Origin: Phytoseiulus persimilis
Lineage: Eukaryota; Arthropoda; Arachnida; Mesostigmata; Phytoseiidae
Assembly (NCBI GenBank): GCA_037576195.1
Contig: CM075101.1
Location: 33,542,001-33,606,000, forward strand
DNA: 64,000 bases
Direction of reading: 5' to 3'
The first letter of the stretch is position 1; every line of letters begins with the position of its first letter. Under the pieces are notes generated by a model. The model saw only the letters and a list, made by a program, of their open reading frames with translations, ran no database searches and had not been told where the DNA came from. A program made the position numbers and the translations under genes. Shown here piece by piece: positions 33,114 to 46,440 of the stretch.

Positions 33114-36100
33114 CTTTGGCAGGTAGACCGATGTCATGTCCATATGGGGAAGGCTTTCAGCTATCGCCATTGCGAATGAACAGCCCCCTCAAACGTTTTG
33201 TGGCGATCCGCGGAATTCGATTTAATAAGTGCCATCGCGGTTCGACGCCACGCCAGACCGCGCCTGATGTGATGCCGGCGACCCGCCTATTACATCCGAT
33301 TTCTGTATGGTTACGTGACGTTCAGACTCCAAGGCTAGTTTTAGCCGACGAATCGTGATTTGCTCGCGTACGAAACCGTTTGCGGATCGAGCGTGCACGA
33401 CCCGGGTCGCTACAGGCGGGTGCTGGAACTTCAAAGAGAGCTCATCCCGCACCCACGTTACCCGCAGTGGGCCGCGTCGACAGCCTGCCAATGTACGCGT
33501 TGAGAATGCCACTCTTTTTGAGAGTTCGTTCCAACGGATTCCTCGGGGCTCGGCCACAGCCATGCCTAACAAGATCCGTGGGGCTGGAAATTTATTTAAC
33601 GACGGCTCGTGAACCTCATAAAGGATTGAATCAATTACGTAGCGGCGCGCCGATACTCCGTATTGGAATATTCTACGAGGCCTCAGGGGATTGCGCTCTA
33701 TTCGTCGATTCTTCGTCACTGGCAGTGTGAACAACGTGGGAGCTGAAGAGGGCGTTTCGACTCGAGACAGCAGCTGAGAGCATTTTGAGCCTTGTGGCCT
33801 GAATCCGGAACAGCTGCATGGCGCTCCACGAGGAGGGCTTGAGCATGCGTGAGTTCCAGGATTCGCTCTCGGAATCACTGAGCGTAGGGTCGAAGTCCTA
33901 GCGCGTCTCGCGCATCAATGACCTTCATATTTACGCGAGATGTGCGATGATTCTTAGACGAACTCGGCTCAACGCTCGGCACGCTCGCAGATCTCAATAG
34001 CTTCATATTCGTCATCCCAACATTCAGAGTCAATTCCCCGGACACGACGACGGCTCGAGAGTGAAAACTTCCACCGGAAGTTGTGGAGCCTCCAAAAGCT
34101 CTCACGCTCCTTGGAGTACGCTTGTGATCTTCAATCGTCGAACGTGGAGGAAGCACGTCGTTCAATAACAGCAGGAGAAGGTATGTCTCTGAAGTTCGGT
34201 GCCCGACTTCCTTTCGCGCGCTGATAAGAGCCCTCGAAGACGAGAGATGGTCTGGGGCCTCCCTTCCAAACATTTCAAACTGGAGTCCACTCGAGGCTTA
34301 GTCCTCGAGTTCGACTTTCCGCCACCTTCCGAGCATTCATGAACAGTTCGTCAGAACAACTGGTGGACCACCAGCGTGCTTCGGCACCAATCGGGAGCCT
34401 GAATTCCAGATGCCTCGACACGACAGCGATGATCGAAATTCAAGGCCCTCCGATGGAGCCTCCAATCTCGAACTATTTGGGAAGGCCCAGTGCAGGCTTT
34501 TCCTCAGGCCCTCCGGGACTCGCTGGGCCCGACGGAACCTGCGTGCCGGTCGGAGGCCACAACGCTGACCAATCCAGCGTTCATATAACAAGACGGCAAG
34601 GTCACTCCGCTGGTCATTGGCTGTTGTGGAACTGTGGAGAGGCGCCAGAGCCAGCTCCATGACGAGTACAATCGTAAATTCGGATTCGGGCAACAGCGGC
34701 CTTCGCCAGCTACATGGACACCGAAGCGTCTGCTGCGCAGTTTCGCGACGATAGAAAGCTGCAAAAAAGCCAATCACGTCGGGGACAGTCTACCATGAGA
34801 AAGATGTTTTCTCATCCCACCCTCCCCTCATCTATGAGCCACTGGGTTCATTAGTTCACTGCGGCACCTGATGGGCTGGGCGCCGTTATCCAAGAACGGG
34901 AACAAGCGCCGATCCATCTCATTAGTATTATTGCAGCAACCGAACGAGAAACGCCCGGAGGAATGTTTCAATGTCCCCCGAACGATGTATCAAACTCTCA
35001 GGAAATAAAGCTGAACTTGGTTTCCGCGGAAACTTCGGCTCAGCGGCTCTGAACAGGAGCGAAGATGCCCCGGTGGACAGTGAGTTGTCAAAGTTGCTGG
35101 GTCGTTGTGTGACTGCGTCAGATAGGAGAACCAACGGTGTCTCTCGGGAACGCTAGACATCCACCTGGAGTGCTTCTTGACCGCTTCGAAGGGTCACCTC
35201 AGAGCAATTTTATGCGTTTCATGGAGACAACTCATTTCGGCTATCCTTGGTGGAACGCTCTTGCTGCCAGCTTCTTTCAGCCAGCTTGGCGGCTTCGGAG
35301 TCGTTCTGCTCAAATTTCGAACGCGTGCGCGAGATGACGAAGTTCATATGAGAATTGAACGCCCACGCTCGCTGCCCGAAACGGGAGCCGTGCTCTTCTG
35401 AAAGTCACCTAACCAGCGACTGATGCAAGTTGCATTTCTAGTCTACGATTCGGATCGACGCGAGAACATTTCCCCGCAGGACTACACGCTTGTAAAGCTC
35501 TTCAAATATCTCCCTCGAAACCTTCCGTTTCCCGAGAGGGCAATGCCGGAACCTTCCGACGAAGGTGCCGAGCTGTCAATGTCAGCTCGCGATCGTGCGA
35601 CTCCGGTGCGACGGGATCGCCCGTACTCAAATTGTCGAGGGAAAGCGCGACTACCAGGTATGTCCGCATGAAATAATCCGCGAACCTCGGCAGAGGACTC
35701 GTGGCTGCGGTCGCTGGTCGGAAAATGGATTCGTTGGATTTAATATTCTAATGACCATACGATACTTCAAGCCGAAAGGCGGGGTTTCAAAGTCACAAGC
35801 GCCGTTGAACCTGCTGGCACCGCCAACATCGCAAGCGCGACGCCACCGGCCGCCGCCACGTGATCCATCCTCGTGTCTGTCCTTCTGGGAGACCGCGTCT
35901 ACAGGTCAGCGATACATAGCCTTCCCTCTGTTTCGAATTTATTCTGGAATTCTGAGCGCTTCCACGACAGGGAACATGACTGAGTGATCGCTGCAGATCG
36001 TTCGAGACATAGTCCAGTGTTCTGAATGAATCATACACAGCTCGAATCGGAAGCAGGATGCGTCACCCGCTTTCGGCGAAACAATGCAGACACTGATTCT

Positions 36101-39100
36101 GGAGCGATGCGAGCGGGAACATCTCGTGAATGCTTCTGTCGATGAGGACATAACTCGTTTCTTAGAGCTCTCATCGGAAGACATGTCGACGACAACGTCG
36201 ATGATGCTGATGCCCGCCATCAAAACTTTTTTGTGGTCGGTCCGCACTCTCAGACATCTCGGAATTGCTCACAATCAGTTCGCAAAGCGTGCTCTGAACA
36301 CTCGGTCAGCCTCGATCGTCACGGATTCGGAAGGTTTCTTGGCAATCGCTCCAAGTTCCGTGGCGCCGGGCTGCAGCAATTAAGCAATCACTCAGATTAC
36401 TTGGCTGCATTGTGAAACTGTGGACGGAAATGCCGCGACCGCTCCGGACAACTCTGATTTGAATTTCATCGAGATCTCGCAACTCATCAAGATGGAACTG
36501 GATCCCATCTCGCGATTCAATGGCCCTCGCTCCACTGGGCGAGCGCGTTGGCGAGAATTGTAAAACCACTTTTTCATCCTAAGTCGTGGTGAGCCTCATT
36601 CAGGATCTGAAGTCTCGTTTCCACGCTACTGAACGGTGACACAGAGCATGCCCCGTCAACTTCCGGTAACATTTCCGGACCGCTGAAAAGAGTTTGGCAG
36701 AAGTCTTCCACAGCGCGGCAGGAAACGAGGCCGAGCAGTTTCCACAGCTCGAGCGACCAATCGTATCAAGTCAGATCTCCCGCCTAAGTCGCCCACTCCG
36801 TTCCTGGTGTTTCCTATCCAAATCCGTTTTCGACGAGCTCAGCTTGTTGCGGTGTTCTCGAAAACACCGATTCTGGCAAATATTTCTCCATTCGGCTCGC
36901 GGGAGCATCCCAAGGGGACGTCGACAATGACTGCTCTACAAGGAGCCCTTCGCATCGGGTTGCGTCTCCGTATCGAACTCGGCCAGGGCCCTTCCGCGGT
37001 CAGGGCGTCTCGTAGAATCGGGTCAGACGTCTTCCGATGAATTATTACCTCTACTTCGTCGTTTATGTTCTTGCCATTCCGTCGAAAATCCATACCAACT
37101 CGCCGCGAGCCGCATTCGATCTCACTGGGTGGACAAATGAATGCTCACTTCTGTCCCAGAACCGCTGTTCCGATGACTCGAGCGACCTATTCGCTACCTA
37201 AACGACGACCGAGGACTTCTGAACCATGACCGAGGAGCGTCCTATATTCGGAGTTCAGAATCGATGGACAACGTATCCTGTCAAATAATTCCGATGCGAT
37301 GAAGTGACATGACTCCAAACTACCGCTGCGGAATGAGCCCGTTCCACAGTTGTTTCGATCTTCAACGAGATTCTGAAATCGATCCGCTCTCGTTCGGGGG
37401 CCAGCTCTACAGAGCACAAAAACGGTGTCCGAGGATCTTGATCCGAGCTTGGCAGCTGAAACTCATTGAAAGTGTGAAGCCGCGGCTCCTCGCCTGCTGT
37501 AGTCACTCGGATAGCACGTACGTAAGCAAACGAGCAGCAAAGTCTCAGACTGGTTCGCTGATCTTCCCGCAATTCCGCTTGAGGAGTTTGTTGCAATATT
37601 CCCGTCCGACACGGGTCAACCCCGCTGAGAAAGAGTTCGCTGTCGGGATCCTGCCGGGCTGTGACCCGTTTCCTAGGAGAAAGTTACGCCTTTCTCAGAG
37701 ATGCTCACTGCGTGGTCACTAAAGGGTCTTCATCATGAATGCTGCCGTTTTCCCATTAGAGAATCATCTTTCTCCTTGCCATTCACTCGTCTGGGCGTCT
37801 AGGTCCCGGTGACAGACGGACCGCTTGATTCTTGGAGCATAACTGACAGTCATTCAATGAGAGAGATATCACTGTAATTCACGTTGTGCCACAGTTGCGT
37901 ACGCAGGGGGGCCAAGTCCACCCCCGCCCCCTTCCGAATTTCTTCGATCATATTGTGAAGGAAGTACTTCATCCGATTTCTCGAAGATTCTTCGAAGATT
38001 CAGTCCTATCGGAAACACCCTCACATGTTTGAGATCCATGTTGATTGAACGCGTGACGAAGATGGTCATCATCGTCATCCTCATCACGTCCTTGCCCCCT
38101 CCCCCCAAATAAGCTCGGTGAGCCCCTGTGCTGATCCTCACGAGCATTTTCTTGGAGCGTCCGAGCAACGGTTGGGTCTGAGCTCAGTATGAGCATGGAC
38201 AATTCAATATTTGATCTTTCTGGAGTTGGTGCTGATCTGAGCCCAATCCATAAACTCGCAACTGCACAGGGGAAACAAGTATCTCCCGTTTTCCGAAATG
38301 GAGCTCGGGCGAACTCTACGACACGAAATCGAGGAGGTAGGTAGCTTCATCCAGCAATGACACGTGGTGCTTCTACCAGGCCGCTTCCGTCGATCTGAGA
38401 TGGAAAAACTCAAGAGTTCATACTTCACGCGATCCTCACACGAGGGGCGCAATTCCGTCGGAAGATGGAGTTTGCAGTTGCTGCTGTTGCCACCATTCAA
38501 TTCGCCGCCGTTGCTACCTACCTGAATCCGTCGTGCCAATAACGCCGATTCGTACCTCGGAACCTAACGGTGGTGAGAACAATTGTGTTGTAATGCTCGC
38601 TCAGGAATCCAGAATTCCGCAGCGCGTCAACCCGTCCTTGGCGTCAACCTGGCCCCAGCGTCGAGTGGAGTCCAGGAACCGAACCATTCTGATCCGAGTC
38701 GGCCGAGCGAATCTGTCTGGTCTTTGTTTCGTACCCGAAGCATGACAGGAAAGCAAGGTGGTTCCTCGGAGCTCATGGTTCCTGATGTCTTTGTCGGCTC
38801 CATACAGAGGCTTCCTCAAGTAAAGAGAAACTGACGGGGGGACCACCTTCCCACCGTCTATGCGAACATGGAGACTTCGGCTCTAAGCTATGGTTTTGTG
38901 AAATATGAGACAACGCACACTCATTTTTCCGCCAAACTCCACCAATCGAAGTTAAATAATTTGACGAAGCGGAGCGTTATTTTTCTTACCTCAATATCTT
39001 ATCTTATCTCCTCTCGAAGACGTCCAGAACGCAGGGGCTGATTCCGGAATATTTCGGATTTGCGCGAAATTAGCGATCCTGAAAGCCTTGGGGTCGGATG

Positions 39101-42100
39101 TCTCGATGTGGAAACGGGTGCCTTTCGAGGAACTGAAGCAGGCGACACTCCTGAGCTGTCATACATTGTCACTTGGGAGCTCCGGACCCCGACTTTGCTG
39201 ATCCTGACAACCATCAGGTGAACTGACCGACTAATTTTCCCACCTCGGGGCGAAGATCCGCGGATTCCTCGATAAACCCCCCGCAGGATTGAACCTTCAA
39301 TCTTCTAGAACCTGAATTCGCTCGTTTCCTATTGAATGCTGATATTCGGATGACGACGACTTCTAGTTCCGTCTGTCCAATGTCAGAGTCGAACGCAGAG
39401 CGTTCATATTCGGATTCAGACGGAGCATTCCGCGATCCAAGACGCAATCGTCAGGTAAAAACGGTTCCCATAGCTCCCCGTTCCTCGATCCCAGGGTCGC
39501 TGACCTCAGAGTCCCACAATAATTCTTGCCGGAAACGCTGGCCACGAGATCCGGAGCATCCACTTAGGTCTCACAGTGGCGGGAAGTTCCTTCCGCGTGC
39601 CTCGGACTCCCGCACGGTCCCTGTCTGTTTCTCAACGAAATCCAGTTTTGGGACAGGGAACCTATTCAATATCCGGTTTGTTCAGTTCCATTGCATTCGA
39701 ATGTCATGCAGGACGTCCGTCAGCCACGCGAACGAACACGGCTCGAAAACTGGACTGGATTTGCATCTGACTCTGCGTGCCACAGGCCAGGACCCTAATC
39801 GAACAATTGCGCTCCGTCGAAGGCAAAAAGAAACACCCAGATGTTCGTGGGGTATGTTGGAGTCAGGGAAAGAAATGCACGTCGTAGAACAGTTCTGAAC
39901 CGCCGACTCAGATGTCGGAGAGAAGAAACTAGGCCGGTGTCACTCAGATTGATATGAAACGAAGGACTCTGCTCGGTGACCCTCACGGAATAGCTGAGAA
40001 ACTGGCCAGCTGTCAAGGGAGGAGAACGTCAGGATTGAATTTCCCGATAGACCCGTCCGCCAAAATAGGCTTGGCGCTCGGTTGCGTGCGCACCGACCGT
40101 AAAGTTTACCCTGAACAAAAGGCAGCCTGTAAATACCCGGAGTTGCTGGTCGGACCCTGCGCGGAAGGAGTGGAATTTATTCGTTGGAACATTCTGGCCC
40201 GGTCGTCACACCTAGACCGTGTGACGTATCTTCCTGATACGTTCCCCGAGATGTGTTGTTCTAGCTTTCTCACGACGACGGAAGATCGTTGGTCTGATAC
40301 TGATGTGATGCTTAGCGCGAGGGAAGTGACCCTAACGAGAACGACCGCGTTTTCCGCACTCGGGGAGATTGTCACGCGCGAAATGTAATTTCCGTGATAG
40401 GCTCCGCAGATCTGGGTGGGAAAATGCTAATCTTCACGGGAAGATAGCGTGGCATTTTAACAGGGTCCTGGTGATTGCAACCTCCGCCTAACGACCGCGG
40501 GACAGCTCGATCTTACACGCCCACACGTTCGTTCTCCGGAAGTCGTGCTCAACTGTAGTTGGTTCCGCTAGCTGCGATCAGAACGCTTGGAGCCCCAGAA
40601 TTCTCTTCTCAGGCTCAAAGCTCTCGAAAGATTTGAGTCAAGTCGAATCTCTCGCGTCTCATCATCGAAAATCCGGAGATCGGAACTCGGGCAATCCCTT
40701 CAGCGGCGCCTCCGCGGATGTTTCAAAGTGGTCGGGGAGAGAAGCCCTTCTTTTTCAATAGATCCTCCCCAGTTCCGAAATCTAGTTTCTCATCTCGGAG
40801 CAGGTGTTCATCGGCTCGGGAAATTCGCGGATTTACTCTGGAGCGGAATTTTTTCTCGCTTCGACATTGATCTGTGCCTGAGGCCATGCCGATACGCATG
40901 TTGGATTAATGTTCATCGACAGAGTGTTCTATCCAGCGAGAGACGCAACACGGGCGAAATATGCCGTCAATCATATTTACATCCGGCATTAGGGTCCCAC
41001 GTCTGATGACGCAGCCGAGAGGCTCTGGGAACGGCGTTACCTCTCTCCCTTGACACAAGGGAGGAGATAGGTACGCACCTGCTTAAGCGATACCATCAGT
41101 CGGAACAAAATATTGTGGTTACATGGACACTCTCAATGTGGAGCGTTCGGATCGATCTCTTGTGTATTCGGTGTCCCTGCTCTTCAATAGAAGAAACTCG
41201 TTTCAATGAGACGAACGGTGGATTCTTCCGTTCCTTCGATCGCGTGCCGACTCAGTCATCATTCTGGCACGGGAATCAGGCATCTGTCCATGACGTAATT
41301 ACGTTGCGAGCCTCATGCGTGACTCCTCGGTGGTCTTGACGATCCCGAGGGAGCCTTCATTCAGTGTCTAGCAGAGCCTCGCTGCTGCTTCTTCCCGGCT
41401 GCGGCGAGGCGGTGTGCCGCTCGCGCCATCTCCGACGCCAACTGAACCCTCGTGTGGCTTCCAGCATATCGAGTTGATATACGAACAGTGTCCCAACTCA
41501 CAGTTTAGCTTCCCGGCGAGAAGAAATCCGGTTTCTCAATTGAGGACGATCTCCCAAACCCCGAGAGTCTGTCCGGCCGCTCTGGTTTAGGAATTCTCGC
41601 TCGAATACGCTCCGCTCGACTTCGAACAGATGAACGGACCACTTCCGTTAGGCCAACCAAGCCCTTCACTGGAAGACTCGGCTCGCTCTTCCCGATCGGC
41701 GCCGGTGTGAACAATCATTTTTCCAGCTCTCAACTGTCTTCAAAAATATCCAAGACCAATGACATGAGCTTCGAACGAATTGTTCACGTCAATTTATATT
41801 CGCTAGATGGGAGGAAGGTGGGTGTGAAGAGATTCGATGGAGCTGCCGTTCTCACGAGCCAAGCGAATGAGCCCGCGGGGAACAGATCTACTTGGTGTAG
41901 ACCAGGAACTTCCCCCTTCGAAGCACTTTCTCGAGCGCCTCCCCGCTGCCTCGATGAGCCCCACTGGAAGTTCAATCAGTGCGGTGAGGCCGGCTTCGAA
42001 ATCCAAGAATCACCCGCCGAGTATTCGGATGCGACAGCATCGGCTTAGACTCAACAGGTTGATCGAACTGGTACGATTTTCCTTCACTAACCCGGGAGGA

Positions 42101-44530
42101 GTGAATGCATCGATTCAAGAGCTTATCTGGAAGCTCGTGACAGCATCCATAGATCATTGGAATCTCCAAAACGGATTCGACGCGGATTTGTATTCAGGTC
42201 CCGATTCATGGGGAAGTCCATAAAACCGGATCAGGATTCGAGTCATCGAATCCTAATCATGCCCATCTCTGTCTCCAAGTTGGCGAATGGTGTCAGCGAG
42301 AGCATTGAGCTTTCCAAATCGTCAACATGCTCTATTGGTCCCCCGATGCTCCCGCTCTTGTTGACTTTGGACACGAGTCCATGAGGGCGCGTACCGCGAA
42401 CCCCCGACCGGGAACGATTTTGGCAACGACCCTTCAACTCGACCGCGAGTATAGGCCAACTTTCCGATGTTTGAGCTGCATAACTCTGTTCATCGAAATT
42501 CCAACACTCTTCGTCTCGATATAACTGCCCAAAATATGTAGACGTATCGCCCTGGGCGCCAGTTGTCCGAAAGCCGGCTCGGCATAGAAACATAACACAA
42601 CCCTCGCGGTATCTGAACTGCGATTCTCGGGACAGAGGTTGTCGCGCTTTTCCGAAATGGTTCCTGGCTCGCAGCGGTCCTGGCTAGTCTGAGATCGTCG
42701 AGGATGGCCTTTGCCGTTGCGGAGGGAGTAGCTGTCCTCCATACTGTACGATACCTGTGTTATACTTGATGTGTTCTTCCCTCATCCTGAATAGATATAT
42801 TTAGCTCCGTCAGGCGAAGTTCTGAACGAGGACCCCCACGAAGAAACAGGTGAATCTCACAATTCCCACTATCTCTCGGCGCTTTTTCCCTGCTGAGACT
42901 GCAAGCCGCGTCAAGTATCTGAGAACTGTTGTGAGCCGCGGACGCACCGAGTCAATGTGGGCGCTCGTTCAGTGTCGGGGCGTCGCTCCTCATCAGCAGG
43001 AATATCCAAGATTTGTTGAGGCCGAGCACTCATGTTCTCGTCGGAAGACTCCCGGTCACTCAACTGACCCGCTCGAAACCGAATGGATTATTATGTGCAG
43101 CGCGTGTCGAGTTACGGGTCAACAAACATCTACTCCCCTCAACGTCGGAAGAACTCGAGCTGAATATGGCGTGATGAGTGCGGGCGACAACTCGTTTTCG
43201 AAATTGTGCTGGAAGCTGCGATCGAGATCAAGTCATGTCTCGATGGTCTATGCGTGCCGTCACACACCCCGAGCACGGGTCTCGAATGTGGTATACGAGG
43301 GGAGGGGGGTGTTCGAGCGCTCCGGAGGTTTTCGGGTCTCCGGAGAACAAATTCAAAATTGGTTGAGATTTGGTTCAGCCACGCTGACTCGAAGACCCCG
43401 GATATAAGTCCAAGCTGTCTTCTCACTCTTTGAACTCCTTGGGTGAATCTCGGCGTATAAATGGGAGCACGGGAGATCAATTTCACTCGTCGATTGTTCT
43501 GCTGATCTTTCAGACCAGCATGGTCCGGAAGTGCCTCTCGAATAATCGAAAGTAAATGTTCACCTGTCAGTTCGAGTCCCCCATCACCTTCTAATCCTCA
43601 TTTTCGGTGCTTGGTTTACAGCTCCGTGAATTTCCGAGGATCGAACGCCTTCTCGACTCTTCCGATAGCTTCCTGATGCCGAATCTCGTCGGCTTCAACT
43701 CTCGAGTAGAGTCGCTTCGCGCTTGTTTCCAGGTTGGATGTCGAAAACATTGAAGACGAAAGCGCCGCACCCGTCTTTGTTGATTAGAGCACGGGGAACG
43801 AACGATCTCTGAGGACCCGGGACCGATGACCGTCGCGTCGAAAAAGGAAGGTGGTCAAGAACCTCCCCGACCATACCCTGCTGCTCTGAATATCGTGGTG
43901 ATCGGATGTTTCATTGCGAAGTCTTTGCCGAATCAGGGGGACAGGGTTTGGTGATATTGTTTTCTGCGAAGGAAAGCTGAAGCTTCTCCTGGCATCTCAT
44001 CCATCGTGCAGTGTGGCTGAATGCGATTTTAGGTAGGGGAATTTTCTTTGAACTTTTCGAATTTTCCAAATCACGATTTCTTCCCAGTCATCATAATTTT
44101 CCAGTTTTCGGCATTTTTTTTCCGGAATACTCTTTCTAATCACAGGCTGGTATGCCTTCAAGTTGGACAACGTTCAGACTGGAGCCTGCGATGGGTAAGA
44201 AGTCGGTTCCAACGGTTTTGGATAAGGTTCTCAATGCGATTTCATTCGCAATTATTTCTTTCAGAAAATAGAGGCCTCAAAGCTCGTCCAGGAAATTACC
44301 AACGATCGGACTCGGAGAAGTGGATGTACACCATACCGTCCCATTGACGTCGTTGGAGAGATTCTTGAGGTTGCCTTAGAAACCGTACTTCCTATTCGAA
44401 ACGCCGGGCAATAATTCGTACCACGTGTACGCTCGGACCATCGTCGGCTCATGAATGCGATTGTCATATACTCCTCGAAATCACAGGCGAAAAAACCGGG
44501 CAGGGACTCCGAGGGTTGTGGGGTGACAGC
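33114..44530. other. No recognised gene
   Basis: Eleven kilobases without an identifiable family. Minus frames 33222-33878 (218 codons) and 33875-34273 and plus frames 39332-39898 and 39954-40388 are the longest and have partly protein-like composition, but no motif, domain or consistent exon pattern was found. They may be remnants of transposon polyproteins or chance frames. Confidence 0.35.
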
Positions 44531-44660
44531 CGGAAATACCGAAAACCGGAAAGACCGAAAACTCGAAATCTCGAAAACCGGAAATGCCGAAAGCCTGGAA
44601 TACCGAAAACCTAATATACTGGAGACCGAAAATACCAAAATCCTGAAATACCGAAAACCC
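44531..44660 (+). repeat. Degenerate short-period tandem repeat (ccgaaaa-type)
   Basis: About eight imperfect copies of a roughly 16-bp unit such as cggaaataccgaaaac, with variants cggaaagaccgaaaac and cggaaatgccgaaagc. Purines dominate the plus strand. The minus-strand frame through it is therefore Phe/Ser/Arg-rich and not a gene. Confidence 0.8.
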
Positions 44661-45946
44661 TTCTGCCCATTCGAAGGCTCGATTGGCGTGAACTAGTATG
44701 CAGGGGAGGCAGCACCTATCCAAGCCAGGAGAGGTGGGATGGGCCAGGGTCCGTTGCCGGCATTGCACACTGAGCCGTTAAATTTTGGAACCGAATGAAT
44801 ATAGAGATAAGTGTCACATTACAAGTGTGATACCGTAGGCTCCGTGGTATTCAATTAGACTGAGCGGGGCTGTAGAAGACAGTACGTCGAGTTCAAAGAC
44901 GGACAGAAACACATAATACTACTCCAACATACACAGCGCAGAGTCGCACTCCGATGGGAACCGCGCTCCAAACAACCACTGGATCAGATTGTCACCAGGA
45001 TGAGTGAGTTCTCGCACTGGGTGAGTTTCCAACTGTGGACTCGGAGAGGAGGATCTTTTCTAATGCCAGAAACTTCAGCTAGTTGAGCTGGAGAACCGGC
45101 CCGAACAATCAACTAAAGCAATGGCGAAATCGGTCTGGCTCAGCGTCGGGGTGATACTCAGACAGATCGCTCCCAGATCCCATCATCTGTAGGCGCCCGC
45201 TCCGATCGAAACCCAAGAGCAGACTCCCGATTCATCGCCCCAACCTGAACGGTATTTAGAACGAGTGCAAGCGGGTCAGTAATTGGAAAGTATAATTTGG
45301 GAAGGAGTTGAAATTCGAACCAAAAACAAGCGATGAAAATTATTTTCCAAAGAAGTTTTTTTTTCCAAAGTCAAAACTAGTTCTTTCCGCCTCGCACCGC
45401 ATTTGGCTCCCGGTGCTCCGACGCACCGTGCGGCCGCGAGCAATCCGCAAACCACTGCGGTCACTGGAGGAGCGGCAGGAAGTCTCCCATGAAGACTGAA
45501 TCTTCCGACATGATAACAATCCCAAGCAGTACACCGACGAAGTGGTTGCCTGGCCTAGGATCAATCAAATGAGAGTTCTCATGGTGCCTTCTCAATCGCT
45601 GGATTTCAAGCCGATTGAACCTCTCTGAGAAGGTCGAAATACGAGTCGGACATTAGACTGAGAACAATGAGGAATCGCGGTGTCGAAAGTTGATTCGAGT
45701 GAATGGTGCTTAGCTGCAGCAGAGCACTACATTGATCTATGTAGCCTGCATCTGATATTGCCCACTTCGCAAAGTTCGTGGGTGAGCCAATATGATCTAA
45801 CTAGCCGGCCTTCGGCAGACTACGCTGGCTGGCCCGTCCCTTGCTTCGGGAGTCTACTGCTGACAGACACACCTTGCCTAACATGTGGTGTCATCGGGAC
45901 ACCTTCGGGGGTGGCCACCGATTCTCGATAGGATTCTGACCTGGGA
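44661..45946. other. No recognised gene
   Basis: Only short frames. Upstream of the next repeat element, agccggccttcggc near 45804 resembles agccggcccttggc near 27934, suggesting that the left ends of the two large 45-bp-repeat elements extend further than the leader. Confidence 0.35.
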
Positions 45947-46440
45947 TCGAGGCACTTTTCCCTCTCTTCACTGGGTCAGCATTAAGGTTTCGAGAAGTGA
46001 TGGTCAGATTGGTCTCGGAATCACCCCTCCAGACTTGGAAAAGTATGGTCAGATTGGTCCCGGGATCACTCCTCCAAACTCGGAAAGTAATGGTCAGATT
46101 GGAGACGGAATCACCCCTCCAGGTTTTGGAAAGTACGGTCAGATTCGTCTAGGAAGCACCCCTCCGGACTCGGAAAAGTATTGTCAGATTGGTCCTGGAA
46201 TCACCCCTCCGGAGTAGGAGAGTGATGGCCAGATTGGTCTCGTAATCACCCCTCCAGAGTTGGAAACTAATGACCAGATTGGGTGGCCTATGTCCTTCCC
46301 GGTGAGTCGCCCTACATTATGCAGTTTGTTCCAAGTCGATCCGATCAATACCGGAGGAGCCTATTGAGGACAAACAAACAAACAGACAAACAAACAAACA
46401 AACAGACCCTGGATTTTTATATATATAGATATGCTCAACT
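45947..46440 (+). mobile_element. Third copy of the 45-bp-repeat element
   Basis: The leader tcgaggcacttttccctctc (45947 onward) matches the leader at 27991. About six diverged 45-bp units follow (45999-46275), recognisable by attggtctcggaatcacccc and related blocks. A (CAAA)n/(CAGA)n-type stretch starting aggacaaacaaacaaacaga (46369-46411) then leads into tttttatatatatagatatg. The order of leader, 45-bp units, GGACAAAC-type microsatellite and TATATATAG is the same as at 27991-30475 but without the long palindrome. The tail resembles 3' ends of some non-autonomous elements; no superfamily is assigned. Confidence 0.7.

Noticed and set aside
41041-41066. Hairpin ctcccttg/caagggag
   Set aside because: Only eight perfectly paired bases with a three-base loop, expected by chance in a window of this size.
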